Source of the DNA: JAHJQZ01 sp963675235 | GTDB lineage: Bacteria; Pseudomonadota; Alphaproteobacteria; Rhizobiales; Devosiaceae | DNA length: 64,000 bases | NCBI GenBank assembly: GCA_963675235.2 | Contig: CAXXFU010000004.1 | Location: forward strand, 310,001-374,000 | Reading direction: 5' to 3' | In this document: positions 7,666-16,202 of the stretch, in pieces | Layout of the letters: every line of letters begins with the position of its first letter | Numbering within the stretch: the first letter of the stretch is position 1 | Program-made: the position numbers and the translations under genes | Notes under the pieces: model-generated | What the model saw: the letters and a program-made list of their open reading frames with translations, nothing else | Told to the model about the DNA's origin: nothing | The model's database searches: none

Positions 7666-10364
7666 TGATCTCGACCGACCTCGTCCTGGTGATCGCGGTC
7701 GCCTATGTCGGCCTGCTGTTCGTTCTCGCCTATGTCTCTGACAAGCGGGCAAGGCAGTCGCACGGCGGCTTCCTCAGATCGCCATTGATCTACACGCTTT
7801 CGATCTCGGTCTATTGCACCTCCTGGACCTTCTACGGCGCGGTCGGTTCGGCGGCGCGCAACAATTTCGAGTTCCTCGCCATCTATATCGGCCCGACACT
7901 GATCTTCGTCGGCTGGTGGTTCATCCTGAGAAAGCTCGTGCGCATCGCCCAGCGCCAGCGCATCACCTCCGTCGCCGACCTGTTGAGTTCGCGCTTCGGC
8001 AAGTCGGGCACGCTCGGCGTCCTCGTCACCCTGATCGCCGTGGTCGGCACCACGCCCTATATCGCGCTGCAGCTGAAGGCGATCACCCAGTCGATCCAGG
8101 TCATCACCTCCGCCTCGGACCCGGGCGGATTGTCCGGTTTCGACACTGTCAGCCTCGGCTTCGGTGCGGCAGCCTGTATGGCCGTGTTCACCATCCTGTT
8201 CGGCACCCGCAATGTCGATGCCAAGGAACAGCATCACGGCGTCGTCGCCGCCATCGCCTTCGAGGCCGTGGTCAAGCTCGTGGCCTTCCTCGCCGTCGGC
8301 ATCTTCGTTGTCTTCGGCGTCAGTGGCGGGCCGATGGCGATCTATCAGGGGGCCGCGGACGCTGGCATCGACATCGCCCGTTCCTATGATTTCGGCCCGC
8401 GCTGGGTGGCGATCCTGGTGCTGTCGGCGGCGGCGGTACTGTGCCTGCCGCGTCAGTTCCAGATCACCGTTGTCGAGAATTCCGACGAGCGTCACCTCAG
8501 GACCGCCGCCTGGGCCTTCCCGACCTACCTGTTGCTGATGAGTCTTTTCACCATGCCGATCGCCCTGTACGGGCTGACGGTTCTGCCTGAAGGCTCCAAT
8601 CCCGACATGTTCGTTCTGACCCTGCCGCTGACGGCGGGCAATGCCGGGCTGGCGCTGTTCGCCTTCATCGGCGGCTTTTCCAGCGCCACCTCGATGATCA
8701 TCCTGGCGACCATCGCGCTCTCCATCATGGTCTCCAACCACATCGTTATGCCGATCGCGCTCAAGTCGTCGGAGAGCTTCGGCAATGCCGGCACCGGCGG
8801 CGTCACGCGCCTGCTGCTCACGTCTCGCCGCGCTTCCATCGCCTTCATCCTGTTCCTCGGGTTCCTCTATTTCTGGCTCTCGGGCAATTCCGACGCCCTG
8901 GCCGCCATCGGCCTGATCTCGTTTGCCGGCGTCGCCCAGTTCCTGCCGGCGATGATCGCGGCATTGTACTGGCGCGAGGCGACGGTTCACGGCGCGGTCA
9001 CCGGCACGCTGATCGGCTTCATCGTCTGGGCCTGGACCATGTTCCTGCCGAGCTTCGCATCGACCAGCCCCGCCATCGCCGACATCATCGCCGCCGGCCC
9101 CTGGGGCATCGGCCTGTTGCGGCCGCAGAACCTGTTCGGCCTTTCCGGTTTCGACCCTCTGGTTCATTCGGTGTTCTGGAGTCTGTTCCTCAACGCCGCC
9201 GCGCTGATCGGGGTATCACTCGTCACCCGGCAGAACGCCCTCGAGCGCATCCAGGCCGCGCTGTTCGCCGACATCTTCAAGCGCCGTACCCGCGAGCAGC
9301 CCAATTTCGTTCCCGGCTCGGCCAGCGCCTCCGATCTCTATTTCATCGCCCAGCGCGTGCTCGGCGGCCAGCGCGCCTACGAGTTGTTCGACGAGTTCGC
9401 CGGGGAGACCGGTACCAGCCGCACCCAGTTCGAACCGACCGCCGAGATGGTGGTGCGGCTCGAACGCGAACTGGCCGGCTCGATCGGCGCCGCCTCGGCC
9501 CATGTCATGCTGGCAACGGTGATGACCGGGCGCGACGTCTCGCTCGAGGAGGTGATGCAGATCGCCGACGAGACCCAGCAGATGATCGAATATTCCCAGG
9601 AGCTGGAACAGACCTCGGCCGAATTGCGCTCGACCGCCGAAGCGCTGAAACAGGCCAATGAGCGCCTGAGGGCGCTCGACAGCCAGAAGGACGAATTCCT
9701 GTCCCAGGTCAGCCACGAGGTCCGCACGCCGATGACCTCGATCCGCTCGTTCTCGGAAATCCTTCTGACCGAAAACGATCTCAGACCGGACGAACGCCAG
9801 AGGTTCACCCGCACGATCCACGACGAATCTCTTCGTCTCACACGGCTTCTTGACGAAATACTCGACCTCAACGCCCTCGAGCGCGGCGAGAAGCGCTGGC
9901 AGAACGGACCGACGCCGGCCGAAACCGTGCTCGATCGCGCCATCGAGGTGTGTCGGCCAATGGCCGAACAGCACGGTCTCAGGATCTTCGCCGGCCCGCG
10001 GGCGCCCGATGTGACCGTGAAAGGCGACACCGATCGTCTGGCGCAGGTCTTCATCAACCTCATTGCCAACGCCATAAAATACAATGACAGCCCGGACCCG
10101 ATGGTCGAGATCACCTCGTCAGTCGGTGACGGCCGCTATCGCGTCGAGGTCTCCGACAACGGACCAGGCATTGCGCCTGCCGACCGCCAGCGCATTTTCG
10201 AGAAATTCTCGCGCGGCGGCGCGGTGACCGGTTCCATCGAGGGCGGTTCCGGCCTCGGGCTGACGATCTCACGCCAGATCATCATGCGCATGGACGGCAC
10301 GCTCGACCTGGTCTCGGCCGACAAGGGCGCGCGCTTTGCCGTGACCTTGCCGCTTTGGGATTGA
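7665..10364 (+). CDS. Sodium/solute symporter-histidine kinase chimera (CrbS/CbrA-like)
   Basis: An 899-residue sensor kinase. Residues about 1-520 form an SSS-family transporter body with some 13 hydrophobic spans, including the SISVYCTSWTFYG motif common to this chimera group. Residues about 540-660 look like a STAC linker (ERELAGSIGAASAHVML) followed by a coiled coil. The DHp helix has the phosphoacceptor H684 in SHEVRTP, the HATPase N-box is NLIANAIKYN near 798 and the G-box GGSGLGLTIS near 859. ATG at 7665 overlaps the preceding stop. It likely senses or transports a small carboxylate and phosphorylates the receiver at 7049. CrbS/CrbR of other bacteria control acetate use; the ligand here is unknown. 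Confidence 0.92.
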   Translation: MISTDLVLVIAVAYVGLLFVLAYVSDKRARQSHGGFLRSPLIYTLSISVYCTSWTFYGAVGSAARNNFEFLAIYIGPTLIFVGWWFILRKLVRIAQRQRITSVADLLSSRFGKSGTLGVLVTLIAVVGTTPYIALQLKAITQSIQVITSASDPGGLSGFDTVSLGFGAAACMAVFTILFGTRNVDAKEQHHGVVAAIAFEAVVKLVAFLAVGIFVVFGVSGGPMAIYQGAADAGIDIARSYDFGPRWVAILVLSAAAVLCLPRQFQITVVENSDERHLRTAAWAFPTYLLLMSLFTMPIALYGLTVLPEGSNPDMFVLTLPLTAGNAGLALFAFIGGFSSATSMIILATIALSIMVSNHIVMPIALKSSESFGNAGTGGVTRLLLTSRRASIAFILFLGFLYFWLSGNSDALAAIGLISFAGVAQFLPAMIAALYWREATVHGAVTGTLIGFIVWAWTMFLPSFASTSPAIADIIAAGPWGIGLLRPQNLFGLSGFDPLVHSVFWSLFLNAAALIGVSLVTRQNALERIQAALFADIFKRRTREQPNFVPGSASASDLYFIAQRVLGGQRAYELFDEFAGETGTSRTQFEPTAEMVVRLERELAGSIGAASAHVMLATVMTGRDVSLEEVMQIADETQQMIEYSQELEQTSAELRSTAEALKQANERLRALDSQKDEFLSQVSHEVRTPMTSIRSFSEILLTENDLRPDERQRFTRTIHDESLRLTRLLDEILDLNALERGEKRWQNGPTPAETVLDRAIEVCRPMAEQHGLRIFAGPRAPDVTVKGDTDRLAQVFINLIANAIKYNDSPDPMVEITSSVGDGRYRVEVSDNGPGIAPADRQRIFEKFSRGGAVTGSIEGGSGLGLTISRQIIMRMDGTLDLVSADKGARFAVTLPLWD

Positions 10365-10527
10365 ATGAACGGGCGGATTTCTCCTGCCCCATTTCCGCCG
10401 TCAGGCGGCGCCATGCCCAAACACGCATTTTCATCGTTCCATCATTTGACTTCGCTCGCGCGCAGTCGGATCATCGCGGCCTTTCGCTTCCGCGGTGCAC
10501 AACCACTTCTTTTCCTTCAGGGCCATC

Positions 10528-11916
10528 ATGAACCAAGATCTCACCTGCATCTCGCCCATCGACGGGTCCGTTTTCGCAACACGTCCCGCGCACGCGCTCG
10601 ATGAGGCGCAAGAGCTTCTCAGGCGGGCGCGCGTGGCGCAGAAGGCCTGGGCGCGTCGCCCCTTGGGCGAACGCGTCGATCTGGTCCGCGCCGGCATCGC
10701 CATTCTCGGTTCGATGAATGACGAGGTGACCGTCGAACTGGCCCACATGATGGGCCGTCCGGTGCGCTACAAGGGCGAGTTCGGCGGCGTCGACGAGCGC
10801 ACCCAGTACATGGCCTCGATCGCCGCCGAGACGCTGAAGCCGACAATCATCGAGGAAACTGACGCCTTCCACCGCTATCTCAGCCGCGAACCGCATGGCA
10901 TCGTCTTCGTCATCGCACCCTGGAACTACCCCTACCTGACCGCGATCAACACCATCGTTCCGGCCCTGATGGCCGGCAATGCCGTGGTCATCAAGCACGC
11001 TCTGCAGACCCTTCTCGTCGGTGAACGCCTTGTCGGCGCCTTCATCGAGGCCGGCCTGCCGCCGGATCTGTTCATCAACCTGTTCCTGGATCACGACACC
11101 ACGGGCAAACTGATCGGTGCCCGGGCCTTCGATTTCATCAACTTCACCGGCTCGGTCAATGGCGGCAAGGCCATCGAGCGCGCCGCCGCCGGCACCTTTA
11201 CCCCACTCGGGCTGGAGCTGGGCGGCAAGGATCCTGGCTATGTTGCCGAGGACGCCGATCTTGACTGGTCGGTCGAAGTGCTGATGGACGCGGCCATGTA
11301 CAACTCGGGCCAATGCTGCTGCGGCATTGAACGCATCTACGTCAATGAGAACCTGTTCGATGAATTCGTCGAAAAGGCCGCCGCCTGGACACGCAAATTG
11401 AAGCTCGGCAATCCGCTCGATCCCGAAACCACCCTCGGCCCGATGGCCAATGTCCGCTTCGCCGACGAAGTGCGGGCCCAGACCCGGGAAGCCATTGCCG
11501 CCGGCGCCACGCCGCTGATCGAGAAGCAGTTGTTCCCCGAGGACGACGGCACCAGCACCTATCTGATGCCGCAGATCCTTGTCGACGTTGATCACTCGAT
11601 GCGGGTGATGATGCAAGAGAGCTTCGGACCGGTCGTCGGCATCATGAAGGTCAGGAACGACGAGGAAGCGATCTCGTTGATGAACGACAGCCCCTACGGG
11701 TTGACCGTCAGCCTGTGGACCGGCGATCCCGAACGCGCCGCACGCATCGGCGAGGCCGCCGAAACCGGCACCGTCTTCATGAACCGCGCCGATTATCTCG
11801 ACCCGGCCCTGTGCTGGACCGGATGCAAGGACACCGGGCGTGGCGGCACGCTCGGCGCCATCGGCTTCACGAACTTGACCCGCGCCAAGTCCTACCATTT
11901 GCGCAGAAAGGCATAA
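10528..11916 (+). CDS. NAD(P)-dependent aldehyde dehydrogenase
   Basis: A 462-residue member of the ALDH superfamily, oxidising an aldehyde to the acid. The start at 10528 is preceded by TCAGGG; a longer reading from 10495 has no family support. Visible are the nucleotide-binding APWNYP near residue 131, the general base in LELGGKDP (E230) and the catalytic cysteine in NSGQCCCG (C264 by position), flanked by two other cysteines. It sits 5 bp upstream of an iron alcohol dehydrogenase gene, so the pair probably turns an alcohol into an acid in two steps. The substrate is not evident. Confidence 0.92.
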   Translation: MNQDLTCISPIDGSVFATRPAHALDEAQELLRRARVAQKAWARRPLGERVDLVRAGIAILGSMNDEVTVELAHMMGRPVRYKGEFGGVDERTQYMASIAAETLKPTIIEETDAFHRYLSREPHGIVFVIAPWNYPYLTAINTIVPALMAGNAVVIKHALQTLLVGERLVGAFIEAGLPPDLFINLFLDHDTTGKLIGARAFDFINFTGSVNGGKAIERAAAGTFTPLGLELGGKDPGYVAEDADLDWSVEVLMDAAMYNSGQCCCGIERIYVNENLFDEFVEKAAAWTRKLKLGNPLDPETTLGPMANVRFADEVRAQTREAIAAGATPLIEKQLFPEDDGTSTYLMPQILVDVDHSMRVMMQESFGPVVGIMKVRNDEEAISLMNDSPYGLTVSLWTGDPERAARIGEAAETGTVFMNRADYLDPALCWTGCKDTGRGGTLGAIGFTNLTRAKSYHLRRKA

Positions 11917-11921
11917 TTGAC

Positions 11922-13067
11922 ATGAGCGTACTTGCCGACTGGAGCTATCCGACCTCGATCCGTTTCGGGGCCGGGCGCATCAGCGAACTGGCCGATGCCT
12001 GCCGGCAGGCCCGGATCAAGCGACCTCTGTTTGTCGCCAACAAGGGGCTGACCGATCTCGATATCGGCCGCAATGCTCTCGCCGTGCTCGAGAATGCCGG
12101 TCTCGGTCACGCCGTTTATGCCGAGGTCGAAACCAACCCGACCGACCGCGATCTCGATGCCGGCCTCAGGGCCTACTGGGACGGCAATCACGACGGCATC
12201 GTCGCGTTCGGCGGCGGCTCCGGGCTCGATCTTGGCAAGCTCATCGCCTTCATGTCCGGCCAGATCCTGTCGGTGTGGGACTTCGAATTCGGCAATGATC
12301 GCTGGAAACGCGCCGACGGCGACACCATCGCCCCGATCGTTGCCGTGCCGACGGCCGCCGGCACCGGCGCCGAAGTGACGCGGGCCGGGGCGCTGATCGA
12401 TTGCGACAATCAGGTCAAGCGCTACATTTCCCATCCGCGCATGATGCCCAATATCGTCATTTCCGATCCGGAACTGACCACCGGCCTGCCCATGGTCATT
12501 ACCGTCGGCACCGGCATGGATGCCTTTGCCCATTGCCTCGAGGCCTATTCCGCCCCGGTCTATCACCCGATGAGCAACGGCATCGCGCTTGAAGGTCTGC
12601 GGATCGTCAAGGAGAACCTGCCCCGCGTCGTCGCCGACCCGATGGACATCGAGGCGCGCGGCCAGATGATGAGCGCCGCCGCCATGGGCGCGGTTTCCTT
12701 GCAAAAGGGCCTCGGCGCCATCCACGCCCTGAGCCATCCGCTCAACGCCGTCTACAACACCCATCACGGCATGACCAACGCTGTGCTGATGCCACATGTG
12801 CTCAAGTTCAACCGCGACGCCATCGAGCCGCGCATCGACATGGCCGCTGCCTATCTCGGCATCTCCGGCGGGTTCGACGGTTTCGCCGATTTCCTCACCC
12901 GCTTCATCCGCGATCTCGGCGTGCCGGAAAAGCTGAGTGCGCTCGGCGTCGACACCGCCCGCATCGACGAGCTGGCGCAAATGGCCGTCAAGGATCCCTC
13001 CGCTGCCTCAAATCCGCGTACCCTCGGAATCGATGATGCGCACGCCCTCTACCAAGCGGCAATCTAG
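11922..13067 (+). CDS. Iron-containing alcohol dehydrogenase
   Basis: A 381-residue group III (Fe-ADH) dehydrogenase. The nucleotide-binding loop is FGGGSGLDLGK near residue 97. Metal ligands are expected in MDAFAHCLEAY, GAIHALSHPL and the later HHGMTN motif, all present. The ATG at 11922 lies 5 bp after the aldehyde dehydrogenase stop. The two enzymes form an alcohol-to-acid pair in one operon. Length is normal for the family. The specific alcohol cannot be deduced; 1,2-diol, ethanol-type and sugar-alcohol members all share these motifs. Confidence 0.93.
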   Translation: MSVLADWSYPTSIRFGAGRISELADACRQARIKRPLFVANKGLTDLDIGRNALAVLENAGLGHAVYAEVETNPTDRDLDAGLRAYWDGNHDGIVAFGGGSGLDLGKLIAFMSGQILSVWDFEFGNDRWKRADGDTIAPIVAVPTAAGTGAEVTRAGALIDCDNQVKRYISHPRMMPNIVISDPELTTGLPMVITVGTGMDAFAHCLEAYSAPVYHPMSNGIALEGLRIVKENLPRVVADPMDIEARGQMMSAAAMGAVSLQKGLGAIHALSHPLNAVYNTHHGMTNAVLMPHVLKFNRDAIEPRIDMAAAYLGISGGFDGFADFLTRFIRDLGVPEKLSALGVDTARIDELAQMAVKDPSAASNPRTLGIDDAHALYQAAI

Positions 13068-13175
13068 GGCATTCGGCGCGAGTTCGGCTTCCGGTCTCGC
13101 GCCACTTGATCAGGCGGCAAAGGGCAAAGCGCACGGTCCGGTCAGGCCCGGATCGCTCCGGCTCTCGGGGACAAA

Positions 13176-13495
13176 TTGGATCTGTTCCTCGGCGCTGGCA
13201 TCGTTGGTACGGCAACGGCCCCGCAACTCACGCTGCGCCGACGCGAGGTTGCGCACTTCGACGCGACCAGCCGGGCCTCAAGGGTCTGACCGGCCTGCTG
13301 GCGCCGTGGTTTGTCAACTCCATCGCACCGCACAAGGAACTGATGCAGGCCGCCGGCGCGCTCGACCTGTTCCGCCCCGACGGGTGGCTGCACCTTCATC
13401 GCGTCACCGGTCTTGGCAAAGATATGGCGGCCGCCGTCGCGCTTGGCCTGAGACTGCCCTGCCACCGCTTTTTTCGAGCAATCCGCTCAAGGTGA
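13176..13495 (+). pseudogene. Remnant of a D-amino-acid dehydrogenase-like FAD oxidoreductase
   Basis: Two pieces of one protein are readable in different frames. From 13176 (TTG) one frame gives DLFLGAGIVGTATAPQLTL, an FAD-binding GxGxxG start, and ends at a stop near 13290. From about 13262 a second frame gives GLTGLLAPWFVNS and then AAGALDLFRPDGWLHLHR, which resembles the middle of DadA-like enzymes. The intervening part of the enzyme and everything after are missing. This is a decayed gene with an internal deletion and frameshift. The broad family is supported by the nucleotide-binding motif; the DadA assignment is tentative. Confidence 0.6.
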
Positions 13496-13517
13496 TATTG
13501 GCGCGCGCCACGTCTTC

Positions 13518-13537
13518 GGTATACACTGGTATACAAG
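13518..13537. promoter_or_regulatory. Tandem GGTATAC sites, candidate GntR-type operator
   Basis: GGTATAC occurs at 13518-13524 and again at 13528-13534, a 10-bp direct repeat (GGTATACACT, GGTATACAAG). Each copy contains the palindrome GTATAC. It lies about 40 bp upstream of the TTG start of the Gfo/Idh gene. Sites of this form are known for GntR/FCD regulators such as UxuR/ExuR. A GntR/FCD gene lies at 55222-55932 in this window, but a link is inference. Confidence 0.45.
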
Positions 13538-13575
13538 TTAATCCCCCCGACTTACGCACGACAGCAGGCAGAAAA

Positions 13576-14874
13576 TTGAAATACGCACTCGTAGGCACCG
13601 GTGCCCGGCACAACATGTTCCGGACCGCCGTGACGGAAACTTATGGCTTGACCAATGATCTGGTCGGGTTGTGCGACATCAACCCCAAGCGCCTGTCGCT
13701 GGCGGCCTCGCAGGTACCGGTCAAGTCCGGCAATGGCATCGCCACCTACCGGCCGGGTGAATTCGGCAAGATGATCGCCGAGCAGACGCCGAAGACGGTG
13801 ATCGTCACCGTGCCGGACTATCTGCACCACGAATACATCGTGGCGGCGATGAAGGCGGGCTGCGATGTGGTCACCGAAAAGCCGATGACCATCGATCTTG
13901 AAAAGCTCAAGGCGATCGTCGACACAGTCAACGAGACGGGCAGGAAGGTCACCGTCACCTTCAATTACCGCTACACGCCGGCACGGACCCAGCTCAAGGA
14001 GATCCTGATGTCCGGCGCCATCGGCGAGATCACCGCCGTCGATTTCCGCTGGTATCTCGACCGGGTGCATGGCGCCGACTACTTCCGCCGCTGGCACCGC
14101 TACAAGGACCAGTCCGGCGGTCTGCTGGTTCACAAGTCCACCCACCATTTCGACCTGATCAACTGGTGGGTCGGCTCGTCGCCGGTGACGGTGAACGCTA
14201 TCGGCAAGCGCGATTTCTACACCCCCGAAATGGCAGAAGAACTCGGATATGGCGCGCGCGGGGAACGCTGCCACACCTGCCCGATCGCCAAGAGTTGCGT
14301 CTTCGAACTCGATCTTGAGGACGACGAATACCTCAAGAACCTTTATCTCGATGCCGAGGACGAGGACGGCTATCTGCGCGACAAATGCGTGTTCGACGAC
14401 GACATCACCATCGAGGACACCATGCAGGTGCAGGCCAAATACGCCAATGGCGTCTCGCTCAATTACACCCTCACAGCCTACGCACCGTGGGAAGGTCTCG
14501 AGATCAAGTTCTACGGCACCAAGGGCGAACTCAGCCATCGCCATGTCGAGGTGCACGGCGTCTTCGGCGGCAAGCGGGCGCGGATGGAAACCGGCAACGT
14601 CACCACCACGCTGCACCAGGCCGGCAAGGAGCCAGTCGACATCGAGGTGTGGTCCGGCGAGGGCGATCATGGCGGCGCCGACCCGGTTATGCTTGGCTAT
14701 CTGTTCGACGCGGACAACGTCGGCGAGGATCCCTACAAGCGCGGCTCGACCCATGAAGACGGCGCCTGGTCGATCCTGACCGGCATCGCCGCCAACAAAT
14801 CGATCGCCAGCGGCAAAACCGTCGACGTCGACGAGATGCTCAAGGACGCCGGGATCGCGCTCAGGCGCAAATAA
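13576..14874 (+). CDS. Gfo/Idh/MocA-family oxidoreductase
   Basis: A 432-residue NAD(P)-dependent sugar or cyclitol oxidoreductase. The TTG at 13576 gives LKYALVGTGARHNMF, a Rossmann GxGxxx start, and no ATG or GTG fits as well. The motif EKPMTIDLEKL carries the catalytic lysine region of the family, and GGLLVHKSTHHFDLINWW is the substrate-side signature. Residues about 230-280 contain an insert with a cysteine set (CHTCPIAKSC plus a later C). No partner gene adjoins it. The substrate is unknown. A weak AGCAGGCAG precedes the start. Confidence 0.88.
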   Translation: MKYALVGTGARHNMFRTAVTETYGLTNDLVGLCDINPKRLSLAASQVPVKSGNGIATYRPGEFGKMIAEQTPKTVIVTVPDYLHHEYIVAAMKAGCDVVTEKPMTIDLEKLKAIVDTVNETGRKVTVTFNYRYTPARTQLKEILMSGAIGEITAVDFRWYLDRVHGADYFRRWHRYKDQSGGLLVHKSTHHFDLINWWVGSSPVTVNAIGKRDFYTPEMAEELGYGARGERCHTCPIAKSCVFELDLEDDEYLKNLYLDAEDEDGYLRDKCVFDDDITIEDTMQVQAKYANGVSLNYTLTAYAPWEGLEIKFYGTKGELSHRHVEVHGVFGGKRARMETGNVTTTLHQAGKEPVDIEVWSGEGDHGGADPVMLGYLFDADNVGEDPYKRGSTHEDGAWSILTGIAANKSIASGKTVDVDEMLKDAGIALRRK

Positions 14875-14901
14875 AGGCCGGGACACAGTCCAGAGCTCTT
14901 T

Positions 14902-14931
14902 GTCATTCCCGACTTGATCGGGAATCCAGTG
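14902..14931. repeat. Short intergenic palindromic repeat (GTCATTCCCG...CGGGAATC)
   Basis: The 30-bp element contains arms ATTCCCGA and TCGGGAAT with a short spacer, flanked by GTC and CCAGTG. A diverged copy is at 54568-54596. Elements of this form are dispersed between genes in many alphaproteobacteria. Confidence 0.6.
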
Positions 14932-14961
14932 CGAGGCGCCCGCCGAACGAGAGACTCCAGT

Positions 14962-14981
14962 GGCGCGCATGACTGCGCGCC
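14962..14981. terminator. Intergenic hairpin between convergent genes
   Basis: GGCGCGC (14962-14968) and GCGCGCC (14975-14981) form a perfect 7-bp stem with a 6-base loop. It lies between the convergent Gfo/Idh gene and cobO. No T-run follows on either side, so a terminator role is only plausible. Confidence 0.35.
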
Positions 14982-14989
14982 GCTCCGGA

Positions 14990-15634
14990 TCAGAACTCGA
15001 TCCCCGCCTGCGCCTTGACGCCGTCGCGGAACGGATGCTTGACCATCGTCATGTCGGTCACAAGATCGGCGATCCCGATCAGCTCGTCCTTGGCATTGCG
15101 GCCGGTGATGATGACATGGGTGTCGCGCGGCTTCTGCGTCGTGAGGAAATCGACCACCTCATTGATATCGAGATAGTCGTAGCGCAGAACGATGTTGAGC
15201 TCGTCGAGCAGCACCATCTTGTAGCTCTCATCAAGGATCAGTTCCTTGGCCATCTCCCACGCCCCTTTGGCGGCGGCGATGTCGCGCTGGCGGTCGGCGG
15301 TCTCCCAGGTGAAGCCCTCGCCCATCGCCCTGATCGTCACCTGCTCAGGAAATTTCTCGAGAACGTCGCGCTCGCCCGTCCCCCACTTGCCCTTGACGAA
15401 CTGCACGATGCCGACCTTGAAGCCGTGCCCGATCGCCCGGAACACCATGCCGAAAGCAGCGGTCGATTTGCCCTTGCCCTTGCCGGTGTGGACGATGACC
15501 AGGCCCTTTTCCTCGGTCTTGGTGGCCAGGATCTTGTCCCGCGCCGCCTTCTTCTTCTTCATCTTCTCGGCATGATAGGCGTCGCGCTCGGCTTCGCTCA
15601 TCAGGTCGGTTTTTTTAGCTGGCTTGTCGGTCAT
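14990..15634 (-). CDS. cobO: Cob(I)yrinic acid a,c-diamide adenosyltransferase
   Basis: A 214-residue CobO/CobA-type enzyme that transfers adenosyl from ATP to the cobalt of corrinoids. The ATP loop HTGKGKGKST is near residue 49, with the later VLLDELN and TGR motifs of the family. The N-terminal lysine-rich stretch (about residues 5-35) is typical. It is on the same strand as cobN and cobW and belongs to the same pathway, although a P-loop kinase, a cupin and a DUF1203 gene separate it from cobN. It overlaps the upstream kinase gene by 4 bp. Confidence 0.95.
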   Translation of the reverse strand: MTDKPAKKTDLMSEAERDAYHAEKMKKKKAARDKILATKTEEKGLVIVHTGKGKGKSTAAFGMVFRAIGHGFKVGIVQFVKGKWGTGERDVLEKFPEQVTIRAMGEGFTWETADRQRDIAAAKGAWEMAKELILDESYKMVLLDELNIVLRYDYLDINEVVDFLTTQKPRDTHVIITGRNAKDELIGIADLVTDMTMVKHPFRDGVKAQAGIEF

Positions 15635-16197
15635 GTCGTCAGGCCTTCCATGTGAGCGAGTATGCGTGCTGCCGCCTCGTTGGCGGAAAGCTCGGTGGTA
15701 TCGAGATCGAGCCGATTGGGATGATCGACCGGCAAGAGCGAAACCTCACGCCGGCGCACAATGGCAGCTTCGGCATCGGTTTGCTTGAGCATCGTCTCGC
15801 GGGCTGGATCGGCCACGCGCTTTCTGTTTTCCTCTTCCGAGCAATCAAGCATGACCGGCACGAACAGAGCCTGCCGGGCGCGCGCAAGCTCAAGAACCTG
15901 GTTGAACACTCGTCTGTCCGCCGGATCATCGATCAGCGCATTTGTGAACACAAAGCTTTGCGCGGGCGATGCCAGCTCGGCAAGGGCCTCCACGGCAATG
16001 GTTCTGATACGCTCGATATAGTCCCACACTTTCGGCGGCATCGGCGTTTTTCCGTCGACCCGGATCTGCGAGAACACAACGTTGTTGACGAGGTGGTTGT
16101 CGAACAGCCGGGCATCGGTCATTTCACAAAGAGCCCGCGCTACCGTCAACTTGCCGACACCAAAATTGCCGATCAGATAGATGATGGTGTTCTGCAT
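15631..16197 (-). CDS. P-loop kinase-like protein (AAA/shikimate-kinase-like)
   Basis: A 188-residue small P-loop protein. The ATG at 16197 gives MQNTIIYLIGNFGVGKLT, so the phosphate loop is at the extreme N-terminus; a GTG at 16212 would add five residues. The loop reads GKLT rather than GKS/T, a feature shared by a group of small putative kinases. A DNHLVNN motif follows near residue 38. It overlaps cobO by 4 bp and starts 5 bp after the cupin stop, so the three are likely co-transcribed. The phosphoacceptor is unknown, and there is no sequence reason to assign it to cobalamin synthesis. Confidence 0.8.
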   Translation of the reverse strand: MQNTIIYLIGNFGVGKLTVARALCEMTDARLFDNHLVNNVVFSQIRVDGKTPMPPKVWDYIERIRTIAVEALAELASPAQSFVFTNALIDDPADRRVFNQVLELARARQALFVPVMLDCSEEENRKRVADPARETMLKQTDAEAAIVRRREVSLLPVDHPNRLDLDTTELSANEAAARILAHMEGLTT

Positions 16198-16202
16198 CCC
16201 GG

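Noticed and set aside
7560..9167. 535-residue minus-strand frame across the transporter-kinase
   Set aside because: A GC-rich shadow of the kinase gene, full of D, E, G, R and Q with no domain; similar shadows at 35610-37700 and 52704-54296 were rejected for the same reason.
12937..14874. 645-residue fusion of Fe-ADH end to Gfo/Idh
   Set aside because: The first 213 residues overlap the Fe-ADH gene out of frame and the decayed FAD gene; real homology starts at the TTG at 13576.
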